Source: Limnanthes douglasii subsp. nivea
Lineage: Eukaryota > Streptophyta > Magnoliopsida > Brassicales > Limnanthaceae
Direction of reading: 5' to 3'
DNA length: 64,000 nucleotides
Assembly: GCA_036936605.1 (NCBI GenBank)
Contig: JAUPFV010000001.1
Location: 317,404,250 to 317,468,249, forward strand
Shown here: one piece after another, positions 45,050 through 55,040 of the stretch
Numbering within the stretch: the first letter of the stretch is position 1
Layout of the letters: each line of letters opens with the position of its first letter
Notes under the pieces: model-generated
Told to the model about the DNA's origin: nothing
The model's database searches: none
Seen by the model: the letters and a program-made list of their open reading frames with translations, nothing else
Translations under genes and position numbers: made by a program

Positions 45050-45866
45050 ACGAATCCAGTATTTTTGAAACATAAGAATGAAAAATAAATGATGTATGTT
45101 GATTTTACTGATTGAAACAGAGCTTTCCTGAAAGATCCATTTCTCGTTCTAAGAATGGATCAGTTGGTGGATTCTACATCGAGTAATAGTGTTTTATCAT
45201 GTATGGACACATATTATGCATATAATTAGATACAAATGGACCTGAGGGGCCAAAATATCAATATATTCATAACTTACAAGGTTTGCATTGCTACAATGTA
45301 ATACCTTTTGGTTTGAAAAATATTGGGGTAATTTATTATAGATTAGTGAACAAAGCTTTTGCTGACCAACTTGGAAGAAATTTTGAAGTTTATATCGATG
45401 ACATGTTGGTAAAAAGTGCTAAAGATAACGATCATTTTCTCGATCTGGAAGAAAATTTTCATAACCTAAAAATAATAAATTTAAATTTGATATAGAAAAA
45501 TATACCTTCTGGATGCGATCTAGAAAGTTCTTAGGATATATAGTCACCCAAAAAGGATTTGATGCCAACCTAGTACAATTGAATGATTTAATTGCTATGG
45601 ATCCTCAAAAATCCATCCAAAAAGTATTAATCTTAACTGGAAGGTTGGTTGCTCTAAACAAATTCATATCACAGTCATCAGACAAGTGTGCTCTATTTTT
45701 TCAAGTTTTGAGAAAAGTAAACTGTTTCAATTGGACACAAGAGTATGATGATGATTTTATCAAGATAAAAGATCGCTTATCTTTTCCTGAAATTTTAACT
45801 AAGCCAAGTGTGAGAGAAAAGCTTTTCATCTACATCGCAGTATTGGACTATGCAGTAAGCGCATAA
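45050..45866 (+). pseudogene. Tat-3 reverse transcriptase and RNase H start
   Basis: Readable RT blocks: MDQLVDSTSSN near 45155, HCYNVIPFGLKNIG (45283 on), VNKAFADQLGRNFEVYIDDM (catalytic pair retained), then FLGYIVTQKGFDAN and the connection SDKCALFFQVLRKVNCFNWT, ending IAVLDYAVSA. The two frames (45283-45495 and 45513-45866) are offset by a frameshift near 45500. Confidence 0.85.
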
Positions 45867-46199
45867 CTGGTCAAAGACTTTGAAAATTAATCTCATTCAA
45901 TATATTGTAAGTAAGATTTTGTTGGGTGCTGAAAAGATAAAATTGAAGTTAGAGAAATTATCATTGGTCTTAGTTTTTACAACCAGAAAAATGAGACCCT
46001 TCTTCCAGGAACATTCGATTCTGGTTAGAACTTCATTTGCACTAAAATAATGTATTGCAAAGGCCTAACATCTATTGTCAGATAATTAAATGGTCAATAT
46101 AACTACGAGAATTTGATATCGGTTCGAACCTCCGATGACAATCAAAGTGCATGCCTTGGCATACTTTTAGTTGAATTTTATTCCGAATGACCAGTTCTG

Positions 46200-46620
46200 G
46201 AAGTTGATATTGATATCCTTAAAGACGAGTGGGTTATTCAAACTAATGGAGGCTTAAGAATCTCAAGTTGGGGAGAAAAGTTTCACTTGGTAGCTCCGAG
46301 TGGATAAGCAATGTATCAAGCAATACGTTTTGGCTTCAAGGAATCTAATAACGAGGCAGAGTAAGAAGCAACCTTAGTAGGGTTGCGACTTGCACAATCG
46401 TTTGGTGCCAAAAACGTTTGTTTGCTTAATGATTTATAGATCTTAATCAACCATACATGAGGGAAATCTGAGGTAAATAAAGAACATTTAGTAAAATATC
46501 AAACGACTTTAAAATGATTGACAAGTTTATTTTAGAGAATTTTGTATGAACACGTTCATCGGGATGAAAAATTTATCGCTGATTCTTTGGAAACTATATC
46601 ATGCTCCGAAGGGTATCCCT
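46200..46620 (+). pseudogene. Tat-3 archaeal-type second RNase H
   Basis: Plus-strand text DEWVIQTNGGL, MYQAIRFGFKESNNEAE, ATLVGLRLAQSFGAKNVCL and VNKEHLVKYQTTLK aligns with the aRNH of Tat-2. The first catalytic Asp is Asn here too. Several stops. Confidence 0.75.
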
Positions 46621-46679
46621 GGATACTCGAATAAGAAATCTTTCAATAATAAAAAAATCGGAATTAAACACATAAGATC

Positions 46680-47655
46680 TTTACAGATTTTAATAACTAC
46701 AAAAAATTAGAGGCACGAGTCGGGTTTGAGGGACTTTGCCACCTAATAAAATATTGGTTAAAAAAATTAAATATAAGGCACATGGTTTTTCGGTCTTCGA
46801 AGATGTTCTCTACAAAAAAATCTTTAAATTAACCATTGTTGCAGTGATTCAGAACAGATGAATCACAGATGGTACTATTTATCATATGAGACTATTGATT
46901 ATTTTTCAAAGTGGGTGGAGGCCAAACTTTTTGTTGGAACTAAAGTAAAAGATGTTATCAATTTTATTATGTCTAACATATGTTGTAGGTTCATAGTACC
47001 AAGAACAATCACCACAGATAACGACCATTACTTTGATAACAAGGACGTGAAAGATCTATACTCTTCCAAAGGCATCCATGATTAATTTTCAGCACATTTC
47101 CACCATCAGGACAATGGGCAAGTGGAAGTCACAAAAAACTATCATTGATGTTTTAAAAAAGAATCTGGAGAGGGCTTCTAGAAAATGGTCAAATTATCTT
47201 CAGAAAGTATTTTGCGCTTACATAAAGAATCCCTCGGGTAGTGACCCATGAGCCACCTTTTTCTTTGGTTTATGACATGGACGCGGTAACCCCTGCTGCA
47301 ACCAAATTTTCATTTTCAGAGAGAAAATTTATTCGAAAGCTACCAATGATGAAGGCAGAATGATCAAACTTGATTTGATCAAAAAGAAAAAAAAACTAAG
47401 ATCTCGTAACTATGACACTTTAATAAGAAGTCGATATACATCTCGGGTTCAATGAAGGGAATATAAAGTAGGGGATAATCTTCTAAGGAAGGTGTTTTGA
47501 ACACTAAAGATAAAAGGCTTGAAAATTTGAGGCCAAATTGGAAGAGACCTTCACTAAGAGGGTAAATCCAGGAGGCGTATCAGATAATAGACCAAGAAGA
47601 AATACTGTTTTGGCATCCGTGGAACATTGAGCATTTAAGATTGTATTTAGAATTG
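46680..47655 (+). pseudogene. Tat-3 integrase
   Basis: Text at 46890-47085 reads DYFSKWVEAKLFVGTKVKDV, then NFIMSNICCRFIVPRTITTD and NDHYFDN. Near 47110 is NGQVEVT, and the end has PWNIEHLRLYLE (about 47615-47653). The zinc-finger part is largely lost. Confidence 0.8.
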
Positions 47656-48429
47656 ATGTGTAAAAGTTACATAATTTGCAGTCGACCATGCAATGACTGG
47701 TAGCATGTTCTTTCTTACCTCGGTGGCGTATGAAGGCTTTAAGAGGGTGTATGTATAGCCATCTAGTAGATATAAGTCATTTTCCTTTATATATTCCAAC
47801 TTTATTTTCCACAAGTCCATGAATTTCCGACCTGAAGTCTTAATTTAAAAGGTTCCAACACTAGTTGGTCATGTTTAAAAAGTTCCACCATTATTTGATG
47901 TTCCAACACTAGTTGGTCAATACTGGAAGCTTAGTACTTTTGAATCTTTAAAGACATTCGGTACCAGTTGGGAACTGACCACCCTCGACTGCATAGAATC
48001 AAAGACATGACTTTATATGCGAAATTGATACGATGATAAAAAAAACATGATCAAAGATATTAGCATTTATAAATTTTAAAATAAGAACATAAAATGCCAT
48101 GTTCGTACATGGACTTGCAATTCAAAATAGACATACAAAAGAGAGTTGAAACATTAGAAACACAAAAGCAAAATTATTCAACATCCTCGCGTTTGTCTTC
48201 TTTAGACTTTTTTATTGGTTTTTTCACATTTTTCATCTTTAGGATTGTCCTCTGGATCTTCTTCGAACTAACTTTCTTTAGAGCTCCATTATTTGACTGT
48301 GCACTTGCAGAAATACTACTATCATCTTTTGAATTACAGATGCTTATTTTTCATTTTAGAATGATATTTTATGATGTCCCTCATTCTCAACCATATCCCA
48401 ATAAGACCCATGTCTAACTCCATAAAGAT

Positions 48430-50395
48430 TTTGTAAAAACCAAAGACCATTATAGATTTGACTTTAGCGTTGCGCCGATTTAGATCATAGATCATTACTT
48501 CGGTATTATATTTTATAAAGAATTTTTCTGATCAAATATGAATCCGTCTGTGGGAAAAAATTATTTTCAAAAGTTTAAGTTTTAAAGCAAGTTACCAATG
48601 GTGTTGATAAGATCAAGAATTGAAAGAGATACTTCACGGATTCAGCCGATTTGAGCTACTCTAGTAGTAGTCCTAGGGATTGTCGCAAGCTTATCATCTG
48701 GTGGAGGCAACCCATATCAAAACCAACATTCAGGCATGTCAAGCGCTATGAAGGACTGAGAGGTCCAGTATGCCAAAATTTTCATATTATGATAATCCAG
48801 CTAAAACAATCACTCATTTAACCAAGAAAATTGAGGATATTTTGGATAAAACAAAGAAAATGTCAAAGTAATAACATACATGACCGATGATAGCTTCAAG
48901 TAACGATAGGTCTCATAGATTCTTTTGTACTTATTATAATCATCACGATTATTCTACTATCGACTACTGGAAATTACGTGATTAAAGTTTATGACTTATT
49001 TATAATGCTAATTTAATTGAATTCATCAAAGAAAATGAGGGTGAAAGAAGTAAGGAGAAGAGTAAAGAGGAGTCCAAGAATGAAGAGGGAGAAAAGAAAA
49101 GAGAGGTTAAAAAAGCATTAACATTTTTTCACTATTTTTTATAGGGACACAATGTAGGAAACCAACCCATTTTTTAGTAAAAAACATATATGATATTTTG
49201 AAGTCTATTTGGTTCAAGATTCATCTTATCATCATTATCAGAAACTAGTAGTGGTTGATCTGACGTTTAAAGATAATGGCTTAAGAAGGGTTGTGACCCT
49301 TCATGAGGATGCGTTAATTATAATCTTAGACATTACTATAGTGCTTATATATCAGGTACTGATTGATAATTAAAGCTCGACAAATATTATTTTCAAGCAT
49401 TGTTATGACTGGATGCGATGATTACCTCTGTATAAGCAAAATGACAGATAGCTTGTTAGTTATGAAGGTGATGCATTGGCTTGTGTTTGTGAAATTTATT
49501 TTCCAGTGCTTATAGGTCATGATAATGAAAATAGTTAGAACTTTGTTTATGTTTTTTATAAACCTAGTCCTTATAATGTAATTATGAGAAGAATGAGGTT
49601 ACGTAAGATGAAAGCAACATTTTTTACCTTCAGAAAATGTTTAAAGTATCATGTAAGGGGTTCGATTGGTATAGTTAAGGGAAGTCAGAGATCTGCAAGG
49701 AGTTGTTATGCAATTTTGTTAGACCCTAATAAATCTATGCAATAGCAATTAAAGAAGTGAAGTGGTGTTGTTAACAATGAGTTTGAAAAAGGAATGTATT
49801 AACCTAGAGAAGAATCTAGTGTGAAGATCCTTTAAACGAGACATTTGATGAAGTGATAGGGGATGGTCAAATAGTGAAAAATGGTAATTTTCTAGAATCT
49901 AGATTTCAAGATTAGGTTGGTAGAATTGTTAAAAGGAAATTATGATGTCTTCACCTGGACTGTTGGTGGTGTTTCAAGGACCAACTCATCTATTATCTAC
50001 CATGAATTGTCAATTGACACATGACAAAGGCCAATTCTTCATAAAGGAAAGGTTTTCTCTCCTAAAAAACAAAATCTATGGTTAAAGAGGTCAACAAACT
50101 TTGCAATCTTGGATATATCAAGGAATCAAGATATCCAATATAGGTAGCTAATCCATTATTGATAATAAAAAAGAATGGTTAATGACGAATGTATGTGGAT
50201 CTCACTGATCTTGATCGAGCATGCCCAAAGGATGCTATCATTATGCCTCATAGTGGATACTGCCTCGGGCCACAAATTTTTATCATTTTATAGATATATA
50301 TTCACGATACAACCAAATTTAAATACATCATAACGATGAAAAGAATACGACTTTCTAAACTGAAAGAGGATTATATTGCTACAAGGATATATGAT
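48430..50395 (+). mobile_element. Tat-4: decayed gypsy element, 5' part only
   Basis: A PBS-like TCCGTCTGTGGGAAAA at about 48543-48558 marks the start of the internal region. Gag zinc-like text FCTYYNHHDYSTIDYWKLRD lies near 48920-48980. The protease-like VLIDN...SSTNIIFKH lies near 49355-49400. The RT beginning (LLKGNYDVFTWTVGG; LGYIKESRYPI; MYVDLTDLDRACPKDA) lies near 49930-50240. The copy is cut off in the RT at about 50390, where the GGT array begins. Confidence 0.72.
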
Positions 50396-52018
50396 GGTAG
50401 TAGTGGTGGTGGTGGTCCTTGTATTTGTAGGGTGGTTGTTGTCGTTTTGATGGTATTAGTGATGATGGTTGTGATGGTTGTCCTTGCATTTGTAGTGGTG
50501 GTCGTTGTCGTTGTTATGGTATTAATGGTGGTGGTTGTGATGGTGGTGGTGGTAGTAGTGGCTGGTTAGGTGGTCGTGATGGTAGTAGTAATAATGGTAG
50601 GGTGGTGGTGGTGGCAGTTTGTGGTGGTAGTGGTTGTTGTTGCGGTTTTGGTTATTGTGATGACAGTGGTGCTCATGGTGATGGTGGTGGTGGTGGTGGT
50701 GGTGGTGATGATGGTGGTAGTGGTAGTCATGATGGTGGTGGTGATCATTATTGTATTGGTGGGCATAGTTGTGGTTGTGGTGAGTGTCGTCATTGTGGTG
50801 GTGTTGATGGTGATCCTCGTGGTAGTGCTCATGGTGGAGTTCGTTATCGTCGTGGTTGTGATGATGTTTGTGATGGTGGTGACGATGGTGGTGGTGGTCG
50901 TTATCGTTGTGGGGATCATAGTGGTGTTCGTCATGGTGGTCGTGGTAGTTGTGGTCGTACTAGTGATGGTGGTGCTGGTTATGGTGGTCATAGTGGTGTT
51001 GGCAGTGTGGTCATGGTGGTGTTGGTGATGGTAGTCATGGTGGTGGTGGTGGTGGTCATCGTTGGGTTGGTGATCATGGTTGTGATGGTGGTGGGTTTCG
51101 TCGTTGTGGTGGTGATGGTGGTGATCCTCGTGGTGGTGGTGGTGGTGGTGATGGTGGTTGTGATGGTCATCATCATAGTGGTGGTCGTTGTGGTAGTGGT
51201 GGTGGTGGTCTTTGTCGTTGTGGTTGTGGTGGTGATTGTTGTGGTCTTGGTGGTAGTCTTTGTTGTGATGATGGTGGTGGTGCTAGTGGTGGTGATGGTC
51301 ATGATGGTAGTAGTGATGTGGGTGGTGGTAGTCATGATGGTGGTTGTGGTTGTGGTGTTGGTGGTCCTCGTGGTGGTGGTGTTCGTGGTCATCGTGATAG
51401 TGATGGTGGTCGTGGTTGTGGTAGTGGTAGTGGTGGTGGATGTTGTGGTAGTGGTTTTGATGGTCGTGGTGGTCGTGGTGTTGGTGGTATTCGTGGTGGT
51501 GGTCATGGTGGTGATTGTTGGCAACGTTGTGATGGTGTTCGTGGTTGCGATGGTGGTCGACTTTTTGTGGTGGTGGTGGTGGTGGTAGTAGTGGTGGTGG
51601 TGGTGATAGTGGTCGAGTTTATTATCTTGGTGGTGGTAGTAGTTATGGTGCTGGTGGGCATGGTGGTGATGGTAGTAGTGGTGATGGTTCTGGTCGTCGT
51701 CATCGTCGTTGTAGTAGTGGTGATGATGGTTGTGATGGTGGTGATGGTGGTGGTAATGTTGGTCATCTTCGTTGTTGTGGTGGTCATCGTCGTGGTGCTG
51801 ATTGTGGTTGTAGTCGTAGAGCTGCTCGTGATGATGGTGGTGGTGGTTATGGTGGTGGTTGTGATTGTTGTGGTGATCTTCGAGGTAGTGGTCATGATGG
51901 TAGTAGTGGTAGGGGTGATGGTGGTGTTGGCCATGGTGGTGGTAGTTGTGATGGTGGTGGTGATCCTCATGGTGGTGGTGGTGATCTTCGTAGTGGTGGT
52001 GGTAGATTTCGTCGTCAT
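50396..52018. repeat. Giant imperfect GGT-type trinucleotide array, part 1
   Basis: More than 1.6 kb in which nearly every triplet ends in T (GGT, GAT, TGT, CGT, CAT, AGT, GTT). The plus strand is G/T-rich with little C. It keeps several frames open on both strands (Val/Gly-rich on plus, Thr-rich on minus). No non-repetitive protein text is present. Confidence 0.93.
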
Positions 52019-52232
52019 TTTTTTGTCGGAAGGAACCCGCACCAGCTAGTCAACGAGTGCGCATAGGGTAAACTCTCAGTCTAACGCAATAGCCTGCAAA
52101 CCAACGCCAGAAGGTAAACCAAACAAGGTGAGTGGCTCAAACTAAGAAAGCGTTTGTAGAGGGACTCGAACTCATGACTTTTGGTCACAAACATGCCTTA
52201 CTCCACGAACTTGGTTACCCCTTTCGAGGTAT
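52019..52232 (-). mobile_element. tRNA-derived SINE inside GGT array
   Basis: Minus-strand head GGGGTAACCAAGTTCGTGG (A-box-like) and GAGTTCGAGTCCC (B-box of a pol III promoter), then a body with CTTGTTTGGTTTACC and GGTTTGCAGGCTATTGCGTT, ending in a 7-base A tail. Flanks GTCGTCAT (52011-52018) and GCCGTCAT (52233-52240) look like a target duplication. Body shared with 8159-8282. Confidence 0.82.
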
Positions 52233-52240
52233 GCCGTCAT

Positions 52241-52795
52241 CATCTTGGTGGTGGTTGTGGTTGTCGTGGTGGTTATGATGTTGGTGATGGTGGTCGTGAA
52301 GGTTGTGATAGTGGTGATGGTGGTGGTTGTATTTGTGTTGGTCGTGGTCATGGTGGTGGTGGTCCTTGTAGTGGTGGTTTTGGTCGTTGTTGTCGTGGTT
52401 GTGGTTGTGGTGGTTGTGGTGAAAGTTGTCATCATTGTGGGTGTTGTGATGGTTGTTGTGTTGGCTGTGGTGGTCGTGATGGTGGTCATCGTCGTCATTG
52501 TGATAGTGGTCATCGTCGTCATTGTGGTGGTGGTGGTTGTTCTGGTGGTGTTCGTTGTCGTCGTCGTGGTGATGGTCATAGTCGTGGTCGTGGCGGTGGT
52601 GTTGGCAGTGGAGGTTATAGTGGTAGTAGTATTGGGAGTGGTGGTGGTGGTTGTTCTGGTGGTGTTCGTTATCGTCATCTTGGTGATGGTCATAGTCGTG
52701 GTCGTGGCGGTGGTGTTGGCGGTGGAGGTTATGGTGGTAGTAGTATTGGGAGTGGTGGTGGTGGTTTTATTGGTCCTCGTAATGGTGGTTATTAG
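52241..52795. repeat. GGT-type trinucleotide array, part 2, with 114-bp duplication
   Basis: Continues part 1 beyond the SINE. A 114-bp unit starting GGTTGTTCTGGTGGTGTTCG at 52535 is repeated at 52649, including TGGTAGTAGTATTGGGAGTG. Confidence 0.92.
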
Positions 52796-52839
52796 ACTTC
52801 GAAAATATGTGGTGAGGTGTAAAGAATTAAACAACATTA

Positions 52840-53560
52840 TGTAAAATCAATTAAATAACTTCATATTAGTTTAAAACATATTAAACAAATAAATTAGACA
52901 ATTCAAAAAATAAATTAAATAAATTCAAACAAATCAATTAAAACATTCAAAAACACTCAATTAAACAAATTCAAACAAATTAATTAAACAAATCGATTAA
53001 AAATTCAAAAATATCAAACAAAACAATTAAAAAATTAAAACAAATCTATTAAACAAAATTCAAACAAAAATAAAATAAACAAGTTGAAACAATTCAAATA
53101 AATCATCGACAAATTCAAGCACATCAATTAAAAAAATTCAAATAAATCAATTCAAACAAATCAATTAAACAAATTGAAACAACTCAAATAAAAAAAAATA
53201 AAAAATAAATAAACAGATCAACTTAACCAAATCAAATAAACAGATCAACTTTAACAGATCAAATAAACAATTCAATTACGCAAATTCAAATTCAAACAAA
53301 TCAATTAAACAATATCAAACATATCACTTAAATAGATTGAAACAATTTATTCAATTCAAACAAACCAAACAAATTAGTTAAACAAATTCAAATCCATTAA
53401 AAAACAAACAAATCAATTAAGCAAATTCAAATCCTATGAAAATAAAATAATTAAACAATTAAAAACAATTAAATAAATTCAAACAAATTCCAACAAATCA
53501 ATTAAACAGATTCAAACAAATAAATTTTAAAATCAAACAAATCAATTAAAATATTAAAAT
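52840..53560. repeat. AT-rich minisatellite, AAACAAATCAATTAAAC type
   Basis: Irregular tandem copies of AAACAAATTCAAACAAATCA and CAATTAAACA variants over about 700 bp. No gene. Confidence 0.85.
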
Positions 53561-54660
53561 TAAGGATTCGAACTTAGTACATTCTCTAATTAAAAGAAGA
53601 TCTTTATCATTAAAAGAATTTTCATTTTCTATTATAGGGTTGCCTAGGCATTCAATAGTTACCCCTAAATTCGTCCTTGTGTTGGTCGTGCTTGTGGTGG
53701 TTGTCTTAGTCGTGATGGTAGTAGTCTTCGCCATGGTGGTCGTAGTTACAGTGGTAGTCTTTGCCATGCTGGTGGTAGTGGTCATGCTGGTGGTATTGGT
53801 GGTGGTCATGGTCATAGTTATATTTTTTAAAACAAAAATAATGAAATAATAATGAATATAACGGTAACAAATCCACTACTGATGAAGTTTCGAAAAGCTC
53901 CTATACTATAAATCGGTTTCTTGATAATCTTTTTGAGACTGAAGATAAATACAGATGTAGGCTGACAACGAGCACCGTACAACATGATGGTTCATACAAT
54001 CGGTAATTTCTAGAGATTATAGATGTCACAACATGGAGAATACAAAATTCATTCAACATGTTCGAAGCAAAGACAATTTTCCTCCACTAAAAAATAAACC
54101 AGATATTGTGCTTCAAATGAATAAATTTTTTTTGGCTAAATCCAATCTTCGAACTAAGCAAACTTCATCAATTCTGTTTAAGGAATAAACCAAAGGTCAT
54201 GTGCTAATATCTGGAATCTAAAAGGAAAAAAAGCAAGAACAATGTCAAATTCAAAAGAGAAAAGATCATATCAACATCCAAATTTATTCTAGTGTTAAAG
54301 AGAATCTGCAAAAAAAAAAAGATCAAAACAAACATTAGTGGGGAAATTTTCAACTCGAAATCCTAAACACACAACTATATAGAAACTATTAGACCCAATT
54401 GGTTTTCATGGGGAAGTCAATGTTTCGTATTGGGACAGGAGGCATATTCTTTTAGAATTTGATCTATGGAGGATCTTAACAAATTATGGAAGAATAATGT
54501 TTGGCACAATGAAGAAAAGAGAACGAGGTTTCTCAAATGGCTGCCTCATTTCATGTGAACAGAGAAATTTCAATAGGCTCGGTATAAATTTGTCTCTCAA
54601 ACATGTCCGAGTTCAGTATAATCAAATATGTGGCCAAAGCAATAGGGAATCCTCTTTAAA
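53561..54660 (+). pseudogene. LINE ORF1 N-terminal part, upstream duplicate
   Basis: This is a near-parallel copy of 55040-56240. Both start with ATTCGA...TAGTACATT(C/T)TCTAATTAAA, then a short GGT array (53680-53820 here), then text such as CCTCCACT(A/C)AA(A/C)AATAAAC. A DUF4283-like stretch, EVNVSYWDRRHILLEFDL, lies near 54412-54465. Stops and frameshifts abound. It ends where an AT-rich array begins. Confidence 0.65.
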
Positions 54661-55040
54661 AAAAATCAAACAAATCAATTAAAAAAAATAAAGTTAAAAA
54701 AAATTAAACAACAATAAATAAATTAATTCAAACACATCAATTATAAAAATCAAATAAACAAATTCAAACAAATCAATTAAATACATTCAAACAATTCAAA
54801 TAAAAATAAAAAATAAAAAAAACAAATCAATTAAACAAATTCAAATTTAAACAAAATCAACAAATCATTTAAATAGATTGAAATATTTTATTCAAATTCA
54901 AACAAACCAAACAAATTAGTTAAATAAATTCAAATCCATCGAAAATCAAGCTAATCAATTAAATAAATCAATTAAGCAAATTCAAACAAATAAACTTTCA
55001 AATTAAACAATTCAATTAAAATATTAAAACCAATCAATTT
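54661..55040. repeat. AT-rich minisatellite, second block
   Basis: The same AAACAAATCAATTAAA-type repeat as 52840-53560, placed before the second LINE copy. Confidence 0.82.

Larger units (their letters stand above)
42045..48425 (+). mobile_element. Tat-3: old decayed Tat-like gypsy element
   Basis: Plus-strand homologue of Tat-1/2 with all domains traceable but no intact frame. LTR-like DNA with TATATATAAGG near 42245 covers about 42045-42420. Gag, protease, RT, both RNase H domains and integrase follow to about 47655. A worn version of the conserved block (ACCTCGGTGGCGTATGAAGG) and a worn minisatellite (AACACTAGTTGGTCA repeated) come next, and a basic, antisense-ORF-like tail near 48190-48340 (minus). 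A probable solo LTR lies inside. The ends are approximate because no LTR pair or target duplication was found. Confidence 0.72.

Noticed and set aside
50602..52066. Long Gly/Val-rich plus-strand ORFs in the GGT array
   Set aside because: Low-complexity translations of a trinucleotide array without signal peptide, domain or normal start context. Only the codon-position bias on the minus strand was kept, as a finding.
52150..52215. Possible tRNA gene (B-box GAGTTCGAGTCCC)
   Set aside because: No foldable cloverleaf with a complete anticodon arm was apparent, and the head is joined to a SINE body with an A tail and a target duplication.
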